NCBI GenBank assembly: GCA_945860415.1
Contig: CAMAQA010000020.1
Location: 1 to 41,605 of the forward strand
DNA: 41,605 nt
From: Bacteriovorax stolpii
Lineage (GTDB): Bacteria; Bdellovibrionota; UBA1018
Reading direction: 5' to 3'
Part shown: in pieces, positions 31,078 through 38,687 of the stretch
Numbering within the stretch: position 1 is the first letter of the stretch
Layout of the letters: every line of letters begins with the position of its first letter
Program-made: the position numbers and the translations under genes
Notes under the pieces: generated by a model
Database searches by the model: none
What the model saw: only the letters and a program-made list of their open reading frames with translations
Told to the model about the DNA's origin: nothing

Positions 31078-32355
31078 CTACCTTGGTCGGCCAATCAGGT
31101 CGCGGGCATGCTCGAGTGCAAGGGATGGATCCTCTCCGAATCGCCGCGAGAGAATCTGAATCACTTCTTCAGCGGCAAAGACGCGGTTTCGTTTGAATCC
31201 GGTGCGTTCGCGGAGAATTCCAGCGTCTCTCAGTTGCGAGATGGCGCGTTGGGCTGCAACAGGGCTCACCTCGAGCGAGTCTTGAAGCATCTTTGCCGTC
31301 AGGATCGGGCGGCCCAGCAGTAGGGCGAGAGAGCGATCGGCTGCGGAACCTTGTCGAAACTGGCCTCGAGCGCGCCAATCATCTGGAAGAGACAGGATCA
31401 GCTTTCGCGTGATCTGAGCTTCGCGGTGCGATGCCGAGATGGCGTCACAGATGAATTCAACCATGGGTCCGTAATTCAGCTTCTTCTGGCCGGACTCGAG
31501 GGCACGAATGTAATCTCGTTTCTCAGCCTCGATGAAGCCAGAGAGATAAAGCGGAATCCGCCCAGTATAGGCCATCTGTAAGCTCATGATCATTCGGCCG
31601 ACGCGACCATTGCCGTCCGAGAAGGGGTGTACCGCTTCAAAATGACTGTGGCCCAGGGCCAGACGAACAGGGAGTGGAATTCCCATTCCAGCATCACCCA
31701 GAGCGGCCAGCTCGTCGTCAGACAGCCACTCCATGACTTCGGTGAGGCAGCGCTCCACGTGACGAGGAGGAGTCGGATTATAAACGGCATCCTCTCGGCG
31801 ACGGGTTCCACCGATGAACACGATTTCACCGGGTCTGCCCGGCCGCCGGATTTTTCCTGCGCGGCCCTGGTAACCAGGATCGCGACTCATGACCTCACGA
31901 TGCAGTCGGCAGACGAGTGTCGGTGTCAACGAGCGTACCCCAACAGGAATCGAGGTCTTGAGTTCCGCTTCGAGGGCATGAGCATAGCCAAGAACGGACG
32001 CGCGTTCGGTTCGCCCCTCGTTCTCGTCGTAAAGCTCACCGGGAGTCAGCACGTGGTCCATCGTCGACCAGGTTCCCTCCATTCTTGACGATTCGACGGC
32101 TTCGCGACGGAGAAAAAGAAAAGCAATGCGCTGATCGAGCTCGTCGGTGCTGTCGATCGCAGGAAGCTGCTCGAGAACCCGCATCGCCCTGGCGATCGCC
32201 GCCACCGGCAACCCCCGCGGCATGATTCGAGGTGGAGATGGGGGTACGACAAACCAGAGGTTCTCGAGGCCCGGAGAATCCACCCTCTCGACCCCGCAGG
32301 GCCGACCGGGCTGGTAGAGCTGCCTGAGAAGGGGGGCGAGATCACTGCGTTTCAA
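31078..32355 (-). CDS. Fic-domain AMP transferase with N-terminal inhibitory helix and C-terminal winged helix
   Basis: A 425-residue protein. The active site HPFSDGNGRVGR (residues 243-254) is complete, so AMP transfer from ATP to a target hydroxyl is expected. The inhibitory helix motif S-x-x-x-E-G is found at Ser89-Glu93-Gly94 (ESSRMEGT), as in class II Fic proteins, whose Glu blocks the ATP site until released. The C-terminal part (about 355-405: ILTAKMLQDSLEVSPVAAQRAISQLRDAGILRER) is a winged helix, so it may bind DNA or its own promoter. The first codon is TTG at 32355, with no close ribosome site except AGAGG 14 nt upstream. The AT-rich repeats at 32360-32414 lie directly before it. 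It diverges from the SDR gene. Confidence 0.92.
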   Translation of the reverse strand: MKRSDLAPLLRQLYQPGRPCGVERVDSPGLENLWFVVPPSPPRIMPRGLPVAAIARAMRVLEQLPAIDSTDELDQRIAFLFLRREAVESSRMEGTWSTMDHVLTPGELYDENEGRTERASVLGYAHALEAELKTSIPVGVRSLTPTLVCRLHREVMSRDPGYQGRAGKIRRPGRPGEIVFIGGTRRREDAVYNPTPPRHVERCLTEVMEWLSDDELAALGDAGMGIPLPVRLALGHSHFEAVHPFSDGNGRVGRMIMSLQMAYTGRIPLYLSGFIEAEKRDYIRALESGQKKLNYGPMVEFICDAISASHREAQITRKLILSLPDDWRARGQFRQGSAADRSLALLLGRPILTAKMLQDSLEVSPVAAQRAISQLRDAGILRERTGFKRNRVFAAEEVIQILSRRFGEDPSLALEHARDLIGRPR

Positions 32356-32359
32356 AGTG

Positions 32360-32414
32360 AATTTTAAAACCTCTTAATTAACTATAAATTATTAAAGTTA
32401 ATTATAAAACCTCT
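32360..32414. promoter_or_regulatory. AT-rich control region of the Fic gene: direct repeats and inner inverted repeat
   Basis: On the minus strand AGAGGTTTTATAATT and AGAGGTTTTAAAATT (15 nt, one mismatch) lie 40 nt apart. Between them are inverted arms TAATTAAC (32375-32382) and GTTAATTA (32397-32404). The sharp AT richness inside GC-rich surroundings and its position right before the TTG start suggest an operator, perhaps bound by the winged helix of the Fic protein itself. Confidence 0.7.
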
Positions 32415-32472
32415 CAGTTCACCTTCTGATTTTTCGTGGGGTCGCTCGGCTTCGGCATGCTAAACCGAAAGC

Positions 32473-33219
32473 ATGGCCGATATTTCTTCAGGCATTCCGG
32501 TAGGTTCCAAAGTAGCGCTCATCACCGGCGGTTCGCGCGGCATGGGGCTGGCCATGGTCAAGCGTTTCCAGAAGGACGGGTACCGGGTCGCCACCTGCGC
32601 CACCAGCCTCGAGAACGCCCAAAAGAGCGGGGCGGATTTCGCGTTCGCGTGCGACGTTTCGAAGCGCGACCAGGTGAAGGCCGGCATCGCCGCCGTCATC
32701 CAGGCACTGGGACGCCTCGATGTGCTGGTCAACAACGCAGGCCTTGCGGGAACGAACCAGCTCGACCCTTCGGATGACGATTCGTTCTGGGAACAGATCA
32801 TCGATGTGAACCTGAACGGCTCCTATTACATGGCAAAGTACGCACTCCCCCACCTGCCCGATCGTTCGGGCCGGATCATTCACATTGCTTCAGTGCTCGC
32901 GCTCAAGGGAGTTCCCGACCAGACGGCCTACTGCGCCGCCAAGCACGGCGTGCTCGGATTCACGCGCGCGCTCGCGCACTTCACCGCCCCGCGCGGCATC
33001 ACGGTCAATGTCATCTGCCCGGGATGGACGCGAACCGACATGGCGTTTCAGCGTTTTGGCGAGCTCGGCATGACGGAAGAGTCACTCAAGAGCGGAGTGC
33101 CGCTCGGAAGATTCATCGAGCCGGAAGAAATTGCTGCAGCCGTGGCCTACCTTGCTTCGGATGCCGCAAGCGGCATCACCGGACAGAGCCTGACGATCGA
33201 TGGAGGAGTTCTCGCATGA
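32473..33219 (+). CDS. Short-chain dehydrogenase/reductase (FabG/sepiapterin-reductase-like)
   Basis: A 248-residue classical SDR. Cofactor motif TGGSRGMG (18-25), VLVNNAGLAG, the serine of IIHIASVLALKG, the YCAAK active site and CPGWTRTDM are present, so NAD(P)H-dependent keto/hydroxy conversion is expected. Similar sequences are annotated 3-oxoacyl-ACP reductase, but the last four bases overlap a 6-pyruvoyl-tetrahydropterin-synthase-like gene. This raises the alternative of a pterin reductase, since sepiapterin and monapterin reductases are SDRs. It diverges from the Fic gene across 117 nt. Confidence 0.88.
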   Translation: MADISSGIPVGSKVALITGGSRGMGLAMVKRFQKDGYRVATCATSLENAQKSGADFAFACDVSKRDQVKAGIAAVIQALGRLDVLVNNAGLAGTNQLDPSDDDSFWEQIIDVNLNGSYYMAKYALPHLPDRSGRIIHIASVLALKGVPDQTAYCAAKHGVLGFTRALAHFTAPRGITVNVICPGWTRTDMAFQRFGELGMTEESLKSGVPLGRFIEPEEIAAAVAYLASDAASGITGQSLTIDGGVLA

Positions 33220-33728
33220 GCACGCGCCCCAAGAAGCATCGCATTTATGTTGGCAAGGACGCGCACAAGTTTTCTGCCGCGCACATGACCGTTTTTCCGG
33301 ACGGCACCAAAGAGCGCCTGCACGGGCATAACTTTCAGGTGACGGTGGCGCTCGACCTTTCGGAGATCGGGTTCCAGTCATTCCTCGATTTCTCGGTCGT
33401 CAAGACAGCACTCAACGCGCAGTGCAAGGAGTGGGATGACCGTCTGATCCTCGCCTCGCGCTGCCCGTTTTTTAAGGTCATCGCCAGCACGCCGACCGAG
33501 CTGGAGTTCACTCTCTGCGGCAAGCGCTACGTCATTCCGCAGGATGAGCTCGTGATGCTCGATCTGGAAAACATCGCCACTGAAACGCTTGCGGTCGACT
33601 TCTGCCACCGGTTTAAGGACCGGCTCGATCCGAAGCTGCTCGAGGGGCTCGTGCTCGGCATCGAAGTGCACATCACCGAGTCGCGCGGGCAGGGCGGGAT
33701 GTACTACTGGGAAGCCGCGGAGGGGTGA
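33216..33728 (+). CDS. 6-pyruvoyl-tetrahydropterin synthase/QueD-family protein lacking the usual cysteine
   Basis: A 170-residue T-fold protein. Zinc ligands are His23 (HKFSAAH) and His36 and His38 (RLHGHNF). DFSVVKTALN replaces the usual DF-x-x-LK, WDDRLIL the LDH-x-x-LN stretch, and IATETLAV the PT-x-E-N stretch. The catalytic Cys of QueD and PTPS, four residues before the first HGH histidine, is Lys32 here with Glu33 beside it, so the chemistry may differ. The ATG overlaps the SDR stop by 4 nt (ATGA) and has GGAGGAG 7-8 nt upstream. A 37-bp palindrome lies 23 nt after the stop. Confidence 0.83.
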   Translation: MSTRPKKHRIYVGKDAHKFSAAHMTVFPDGTKERLHGHNFQVTVALDLSEIGFQSFLDFSVVKTALNAQCKEWDDRLILASRCPFFKVIASTPTELEFTLCGKRYVIPQDELVMLDLENIATETLAVDFCHRFKDRLDPKLLEGLVLGIEVHITESRGQGGMYYWEAAEG

Positions 33729-33751
33729 GCGAGAGGCGCTGAGTTGAGGAG

Positions 33752-33788
33752 TATGACATTTTGAAAGTCGGACTTTCAAAATGTCATA
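33752..33788. repeat. Perfect 17-bp inverted repeat with 3-nt centre
   Basis: TATGACATTTTGAAAGT, then CGG, then its exact complement. It has no U-tract and is not a simple terminator. It lies between the pterin gene and the headless DUF4143 gene. A TTGAAA within it and TCATAG 17 nt later could act as a weak promoter, so the dyad may be an operator or a mobile-element end. Confidence 0.9.
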
Positions 33789-33836
33789 GTCCGAAGTACC
33801 CTGTTTCCATGGCCCATCTGCGCAAGCGCCAGCTTC

Positions 33837-34472
33837 ATGCGCGACGCCGTTCAGCGTGGACAGGCGCTGAGCAGCCTGCTCGACACGGTCATCGAGCGCG
33901 ATTTTTATTTTGTTCGAAACTCGAAGATTCGCCCGCATGTTCTTCGAGAGATCCTCGTCTCGCTGGTGGTCCTTCAGGGCGAGCCACTTTCGGTCAGCCA
34001 GCTGGCGCGTCGCTTTCGCCTCAGCGCCCCGAGCATGAAGGCGATTCTACAGACCTTCGAAGACCTGTTTCTGGTGCGAAATCACGGAAGGGCACTCTAC
34101 TTTGAAGATCTTGGGGTGGCCGAGATCCTGCGTGAGGAGTTCGGAGGCCGTGTTCCGGTTCGTGACGTCGAGGCGCTTCTATTTTCAGAGCTCAAGGCAA
34201 TCCGTGCCTACACTTCAGACGAACGCGTGAAATTGAGCGACTACCGTTCGCGTGGCGGATCGACCGTGCCCTTCATTCTTCAGTCCAAGAGTGTCGGAGT
34301 GGTGGCCATCGCTGTTGATGAAGGCGATGAGCTGACCGAAAAAAGCCTGAAGGGCCTATATAGCTTCAAGCGCACCAGCCCCTCGGCCCGGCTCCTTCAT
34401 GTACATGGTGGATCGCGGGCGTCGATTCACCACGACCGGGTCTTGAGTGTACCGGTGGGGTGGGTGGTGTGA
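33837..34472 (+). pseudogene. Headless, degenerate DUF4143-type gene (ATPase core missing)
   Basis: 211 codons from ATG 33837, without a ribosome site. The product begins at the point where AAA/DUF4143 proteins have their L-x-x-Y-L-x-T-V-I-x-R-D segment (ALSSLLDTVIERDFYFVRN). It continues with the winged helix (LSVSQLARRFRLSAPSMKAILQTFEDLFLVRNHG) and a DUF4143-like end. The nuclease-like residues are lost: STVPFIL stands for EVDFIV, and AIAVDEGD for AIEVKGTD. The ATP-binding half is absent, and an out-of-frame ATG 28 nt upstream opens another frame for the same segment. The reading frame is intact, so it may still be expressed as a small DNA-binding protein rather than be dead. Confidence 0.6.
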
Positions 34473-34500
34473 TCGGATCGATGCTTGAGGACATCACGAT

Positions 34501-34522
34501 TCACTTCATGCGCATGAAGTGA
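34501..34522. repeat. 22-bp perfect palindrome
   Basis: TCACTTCATGC and its exact complement with no spacer. It lies 29 nt after the headless DUF4143 gene, inside a 251-nt gap (34473-34723) where I can support no gene. No poly-T follows, so it looks more like a protein-binding site or an integration scar than a terminator. Confidence 0.88.
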
Positions 34523-34723
34523 GGAATCCCGAAGCACCTGGTGACGCCTCGAATGTCGGCCGAGACGAACCGACTGTAAAGCTCAGCCAAACGGAAGAAA
34601 GACTGAGACGGTCGTCCCTCACTGTTCGGCGGACTCAATCTCCACCCTTCCTTCGGCTCTCCACCTGTTTCTGCGGCGAGCTTTTCCGAAGCGAGGTTTC
34701 GGTCGGGAAAATCGTTCGGCGAG

Positions 34724-35920
34724 CTAGTCCTGATATAAGGGCGCCGCCAACGACACCCTCGTACCTTTCCCAAGCTCTGAATCCAGACGAAAAGTGCCAC
34801 CGATGGACTCAAAGTACACTCGCGCGTGATACAGACCAAGGCCTGTGCCCCTCGGTTTTCCGAAGGTGGCGCCTGCGCATGCAAGCCGTGGAAGTATTTT
34901 GGGATCGATTCCACTACCGTTGTCTCGAACCTCGAAGAGTATTCGGTCTCGCGTGCTCGAAATCCGGAGCTCAATGACTCCGGCCGACTTCATGGATTCA
35001 ACTGAGTTTTCGATCAAGTTTGAGAGAACTCGGCCTAGGCTCAAACAGTCGATAGCAACAAGTCGATTGGCTGATGGCTCCGAATGAAGTCGGAGTTGTA
35101 TTTCGGGCCTATCTCGATGTTGAGAGCGCTTCTCTGCCACAATGCTTTCTATGAACTCACGAACCTGTTCCACGGGTACCAGCTTATCGGCGACTCGCTC
35201 TGGGGTGGGACCAGGCAATGGCCGGTACAGCTTCATCTCCAGTAGCCCGTCGGCGATTCCACGAATTCTTTGGGCTGCTGAGAGTAGCACCTGTCTCTCG
35301 TCCATCGCGTCTGGTCCGAGGGTGGATGCTGCGGCATTGAGTGCAGCCAAGGGCGACCTCACGTCATGTGCGATTTGAGTGAAAATATTTTGGATGAGCT
35401 GGAATCCTTCGATTTCTGCTTGTTGGTCGCGCAGTCGCTTTTGCACCAGTGCCCGATACCAGCCCAAGGCAGCACCCACGCAGGCGGCCAGTAGAAGGTT
35501 CGCCATCGCAAGACTCCAGAGTTGCGATCTCTTGAGTGTTGGCTGAAAGGACACCTTCCACGGTTGACCAGAGCTTGAAACCACTTCGACCGTACGGTTG
35601 GGCAGCAGTACCCTGCGCACTACGCCCCAACAATTGCCCCGAAACGACGAATTGTACACGACCACTCGCTGCTCCTTCTGCTGTCGCGAGGCGGTCGTGC
35701 AGTCGATCAGGTTGGAACTCTCCAGACCCTGAAGGTGTATCGCCAGCTGGTAAGGATCCTGAACGACCCGTCCGGACCCAAGCCCGACCTTCAGGGCCCC
35801 GATGACGGCTTGCTCTGCATCAGAGTAAAAGGCGGCCAGGAGCAGCCCGTTGGCCACACCCACGAGGGCGACGAGTACGGCGGCAATTTGGGTCCAATGG
35901 GGCCTTTCCCTCGTCTTCAT
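34724..35920 (-). CDS. Membrane sensor histidine kinase
   Basis: A 398-residue kinase. Two membrane segments (about 10-31 and 134-153) enclose a periplasmic sensor of some 100 residues with two cysteines. After a short coiled coil (KRLRDQQAEIEGFQLIQ) the H-box FTQIAHDVRSPL has phospho-acceptor His185. The ATPase part shows N-box NLIENSVESM (Asn305), DNGSGI and RGTGLGL, so it should autophosphorylate. ATG 35920 is preferred to a GTG two codons upstream. GATAAT lies 8 nt before it, without a ribosome site. No response regulator is near. It is divergent from the solute-binding/YcaO gene pair, whose ligand it may sense. Confidence 0.9.
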   Translation of the reverse strand: MKTRERPHWTQIAAVLVALVGVANGLLLAAFYSDAEQAVIGALKVGLGSGRVVQDPYQLAIHLQGLESSNLIDCTTASRQQKEQRVVVYNSSFRGNCWGVVRRVLLPNRTVEVVSSSGQPWKVSFQPTLKRSQLWSLAMANLLLAACVGAALGWYRALVQKRLRDQQAEIEGFQLIQNIFTQIAHDVRSPLAALNAAASTLGPDAMDERQVLLSAAQRIRGIADGLLEMKLYRPLPGPTPERVADKLVPVEQVREFIESIVAEKRSQHRDRPEIQLRLHSEPSANRLVAIDCLSLGRVLSNLIENSVESMKSAGVIELRISSTRDRILFEVRDNGSGIDPKILPRLACAGATFGKPRGTGLGLYHARVYFESIGGTFRLDSELGKGTRVSLAAPLYQD

Positions 35921-35994
35921 GAGCACTTATTATCACACCAGTTTGGTCGGACAATGATATTGTGCACCGCGGCATGACGTGGTAGTCCGCCCCC

Positions 35995-36057
35995 ATGCTC
36001 GACCCCATCGTGCCGCTCATTGTCGTCCTGATCCCCTCCGACACCCGGTCGCTCTAG
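35995..36057 (+). other. Possible 20-codon ORF in the kinase/solute-binding intergenic region
   Basis: ATG to TAG giving a 20-residue hydrophobic peptide (MLDPIVPLIVVLIPSDTRSL) with no ribosome site. It is noted because a YcaO enzyme two genes downstream could need a peptide substrate. It lacks the Cys/Ser/Thr-rich core of typical cyclodehydratase substrates, so the call is weak. Confidence 0.15.
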
Positions 36058-36129
36058 GCCCCCTTCGACAGGCCGAACCCGCTGCGCCCCAGACCCTGCA
36101 ACAACTTCATGTGGACGAGGAAATGCTCG

Positions 36130-37749
36130 ATGCTGCTCTCATTCGTCGAGGAATGGATCTCAAGACGACAAGCCCCACGATTGAAATACATTCAGAGAAT
36201 GGTCCGCTTGTCCTGCGTGGCTTTCATCGTCGGGTCATTATCGTTCCTCTGGATGAAATTACACGGGTACAACCCCATTTGGCAGTCGAACAGGGACGCT
36301 CAAAAGATGGTTCTACGGGTTGTACTGGTGGACAACCGGGTAGCCACCTCCTTCCTTCCTGAGGGAGGTGACGTGGTACCCAATGCCATCAAGCTCGAAC
36401 AAACCATCGGTACCTTGGTCAAGGAGCAGCAGGGTAATTCAGGTACATCCGAGCCGTATCTGGCATCCTCTTGGACAGTCAGCGCCGATGGAAAAACCTA
36501 CTCGTTTGAACTCCGACCAGATCTAGCCTGCGAGGACGGAAGTCCGATTGACGGAGAGTCCTTCAGGAGGAGCCTCCTTCGACTGCTGAAAGCTCGTGCT
36601 TCCGAGTTCGAAGTGCCTGTCTTCAACCAGCTAGTGGGCTGGACTGACTTTACTTCGAATCAGGGTCCGCTTCGGGGACTCCGCTCGGAACAGAGCGGCC
36701 GCAAGATCACCTTTGAGTTCGCCGCCCCCGTCAACGGTCTCCTGGAGTTTCTTGCCATGCCGCAGTTCGGGCACTACTGCGACGCCAACTACGACGCGCA
36801 AGGCCAGTGGGCCGATCCATTGAGACTGATCGCATCCGGCCCATACCGGGTTGAGGCGGCCAATGAAGATCAGGTCACGCTCGTCAGGCGAGAAAACTGG
36901 TTTTTTGGCAGCGAAAAGGCCCCCAGCAGGATCGAATTCATCAACCATTCATGGCCTCCCTCTGACATTGACCCATCGCAGCCCACAGCCGTACTCATTC
37001 GAGCGCCGAATGGTGACGAGGCGATTCCTGGATTCGTGCGAGTCGATGGATCGCCCTTATTTCTGAATGCTTTGGTGTTATCGCCATTCAAGAACGGACC
37101 TTTCTTCAGTCGTGAGTATCGCCGATCATTCGCGAACAGGTTCGCCCAAGCGCTCGATAAAAAGCCAGATAACAAGACCCCTTCGATTTATGAGCGATCA
37201 TTTTATCTAGGCCACCGAGAGCTTCAGTTTCCGAAATCCAAAAACAGTCTGAAAGGATCCAGTGCTCCTCTCCGTATCCTGAAGATGAATTCCGGCTCCG
37301 GCCTTGATGTCGAGTACATCGAACGCATCATCGGACAACTCCTCGATGAGGATGGGCTCGAGTACGAATTCGTTGAGTTCGAACGATCCCCCGGGTTCAT
37401 CAAGAAGGCTTTCTCGAACCGAGAGTTCGATATTCGGCTGGCACGGGTGGACGTCGGAATCGCGCCACAAACCTGGGTGCTGGACATGATGTTCTGTTCA
37501 CAGCTCGGAATCAGCTTTCCAGACGCCTCTGGCCGAATCTGCTCCGAGGTTCGCTCTCTCAGACGACAGAACGTCACCCATCCCGACTCCAGTGATATGG
37601 AGCCGATTTTTCAAAGCCTGGAAGAGGAAGCTAGTGTCCTACCTGCCTATCACTCTGGGGCCATGTGGTTCTTTAGCAGGCATATCGACCTCACTCAGAT
37701 CTCGAACCATCTGGTTGTTCCTCGCGTCGAGCTGTTGGAGATCCGGTGA
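36130..37749 (+). CDS. Membrane-anchored family-5 solute-binding protein
   Basis: A 539-residue protein with a cytosolic-type basic start and one hydrophobic segment (MVRLSCVAFIVGSLSFLW, about 24-41), then an extracytoplasmic SBP_5 domain. Visible are VVPNAIKLEQTIGTL, EPYLASSWTVSADGKTYSFELRPDLACEDGSPIDGESFRRSLLRLL (recognisable by SWTVSADGKTYSFELR), GPYRVEAANEDQVTLVRRENWF and RILKMNSGSGLDVEYIERIIGQLL. No lipobox is seen. The start is uncertain: ATG 36130 has GAGG 9 nt upstream; ATG 36199 would begin at the hydrophobic segment; ATG 36109 is also in frame. No ABC permease is nearby. Its TGA overlaps the GTG of the YcaO gene. It differs strongly from the other family-5 protein at 4109-5638. Confidence 0.82.
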   Translation: MLLSFVEEWISRRQAPRLKYIQRMVRLSCVAFIVGSLSFLWMKLHGYNPIWQSNRDAQKMVLRVVLVDNRVATSFLPEGGDVVPNAIKLEQTIGTLVKEQQGNSGTSEPYLASSWTVSADGKTYSFELRPDLACEDGSPIDGESFRRSLLRLLKARASEFEVPVFNQLVGWTDFTSNQGPLRGLRSEQSGRKITFEFAAPVNGLLEFLAMPQFGHYCDANYDAQGQWADPLRLIASGPYRVEAANEDQVTLVRRENWFFGSEKAPSRIEFINHSWPPSDIDPSQPTAVLIRAPNGDEAIPGFVRVDGSPLFLNALVLSPFKNGPFFSREYRRSFANRFAQALDKKPDNKTPSIYERSFYLGHRELQFPKSKNSLKGSSAPLRILKMNSGSGLDVEYIERIIGQLLDEDGLEYEFVEFERSPGFIKKAFSNREFDIRLARVDVGIAPQTWVLDMMFCSQLGISFPDASGRICSEVRSLRRQNVTHPDSSDMEPIFQSLEEEASVLPAYHSGAMWFFSRHIDLTQISNHLVVPRVELLEIR

Positions 37750-38627
37750 ATCTCTCATTCGATCAACTGAGATTGGTTGAGCCGCTCGCGCGATTCCTTG
37801 AGGATGCGCCCATTGTCGATGCTCATGGCATCACGATTGGCTGGCACAGCAACGTAGTGGGATCCAATGAGACCGCTCTCGGAAGCGGATTTCACGCGGA
37901 TCGCGCGATTTCGCAACGAATTGCGGTCGCAGAGGTCATTGAGCGTGGGCTCTATCGAAGGATTTCCATCGACCCATCCTTATCGGCCCAGTTCTTAGCC
38001 GACGAGTTTCCGTCTTCTTGTGGCTTTGCTGCAGGATTCGATGGTCACAAGACGCAGGGACGCGCTGTCGCAGAGGCTCTCGAGCGATGGGCGTGGTCCA
38101 AATGGATTGATGAGGGATACACCATTCCATCCATCAGTCAGCCCAACGAGACCGTACGGCCACTTCGCGATCACATCCTGAAGAAGTTTGATTCGCACCG
38201 CATCTTCGAACGCGAGTTCAAGCTCGAAGGCGGCTTTGATCTTCCAACGGACTTCAAGCTGACCATCATTCTCGGGTTTAAGGACGGCGGAGCCTTTCCG
38301 GGCTCACGAGTCTCAGCAATTCATGAAGATGCGACGGAGCACGCAGCGATCGAGGCATGGCGTCATTGGATCATCTACAAGAATTTGCCTGATGTCGATC
38401 CGGGTGACCTTGTGAATGGGCGGATTCACTATTTTGGGAGCAATGCGAGCGCCGCCGAGAAGGCCGTTTCAATGGGTCGTCGGAGTGAATGGCCGCAACC
38501 CAGACTGCGCATCTTGAAAAGCATGGCTGTTGATCTTGGGGGAGGACTTCGGGTCAATCTTTCACGAGCACTGTGCTCTGACTACTCAGGTTGGCACGAG
38601 GGCGATGTGAATCGCTTTGTTTACTAG
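37746..38627 (+). CDS. Short YcaO-domain protein
   Basis: A 293-residue protein whose two repeated helices match the ATP/Mg-binding glutamates of YcaO enzymes: GSGFHADRAISQRIAVAEVIERGLYRR (A-E-V-I-E-R, 62-67) and CGFAAGFDGHKTQGRAVAEALERWAW (A-E-A-L-E-R, 109-113). The second begins with the G-x-A-A-G pattern of the family. A third helix (DATEHAAIEAWRHWI, about 195-209) fits the later Glu/Gln site. YcaO proteins phosphorylate peptide backbones to make azolines, thioamides or amidines. At 293 residues it is shorter than the usual 380 or so and has no proline-rich end. No E1-like or oxidase partner is encoded nearby. The GTG start overlaps the solute-binding gene stop (GTGA), so the two are coupled. 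Confidence 0.8.
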   Translation: MNLSFDQLRLVEPLARFLEDAPIVDAHGITIGWHSNVVGSNETALGSGFHADRAISQRIAVAEVIERGLYRRISIDPSLSAQFLADEFPSSCGFAAGFDGHKTQGRAVAEALERWAWSKWIDEGYTIPSISQPNETVRPLRDHILKKFDSHRIFEREFKLEGGFDLPTDFKLTIILGFKDGGAFPGSRVSAIHEDATEHAAIEAWRHWIIYKNLPDVDPGDLVNGRIHYFGSNASAAEKAVSMGRRSEWPQPRLRILKSMAVDLGGGLRVNLSRALCSDYSGWHEGDVNRFVY

Positions 38628-38687
38628 TGCCCTGAACGACCCTTCAACTTCAAGCTACCCCAGCCCGATCATCTGAATTCCGCGCTG

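Noticed and set aside
34501..34974. 157-codon minus-strand frame reaching into the gap after the histidine kinase
   Set aside because: It overlaps the kinase catalytic end in another frame and shows no recognisable motif.
35979..36362. Long open frame (127 codons) overlapping the start of the anchored solute-binding gene
   Set aside because: It starts with an Arg/Pro/His-rich, low-quality stretch and then merely shadows the other frame; the solute-binding frame carries the family features.
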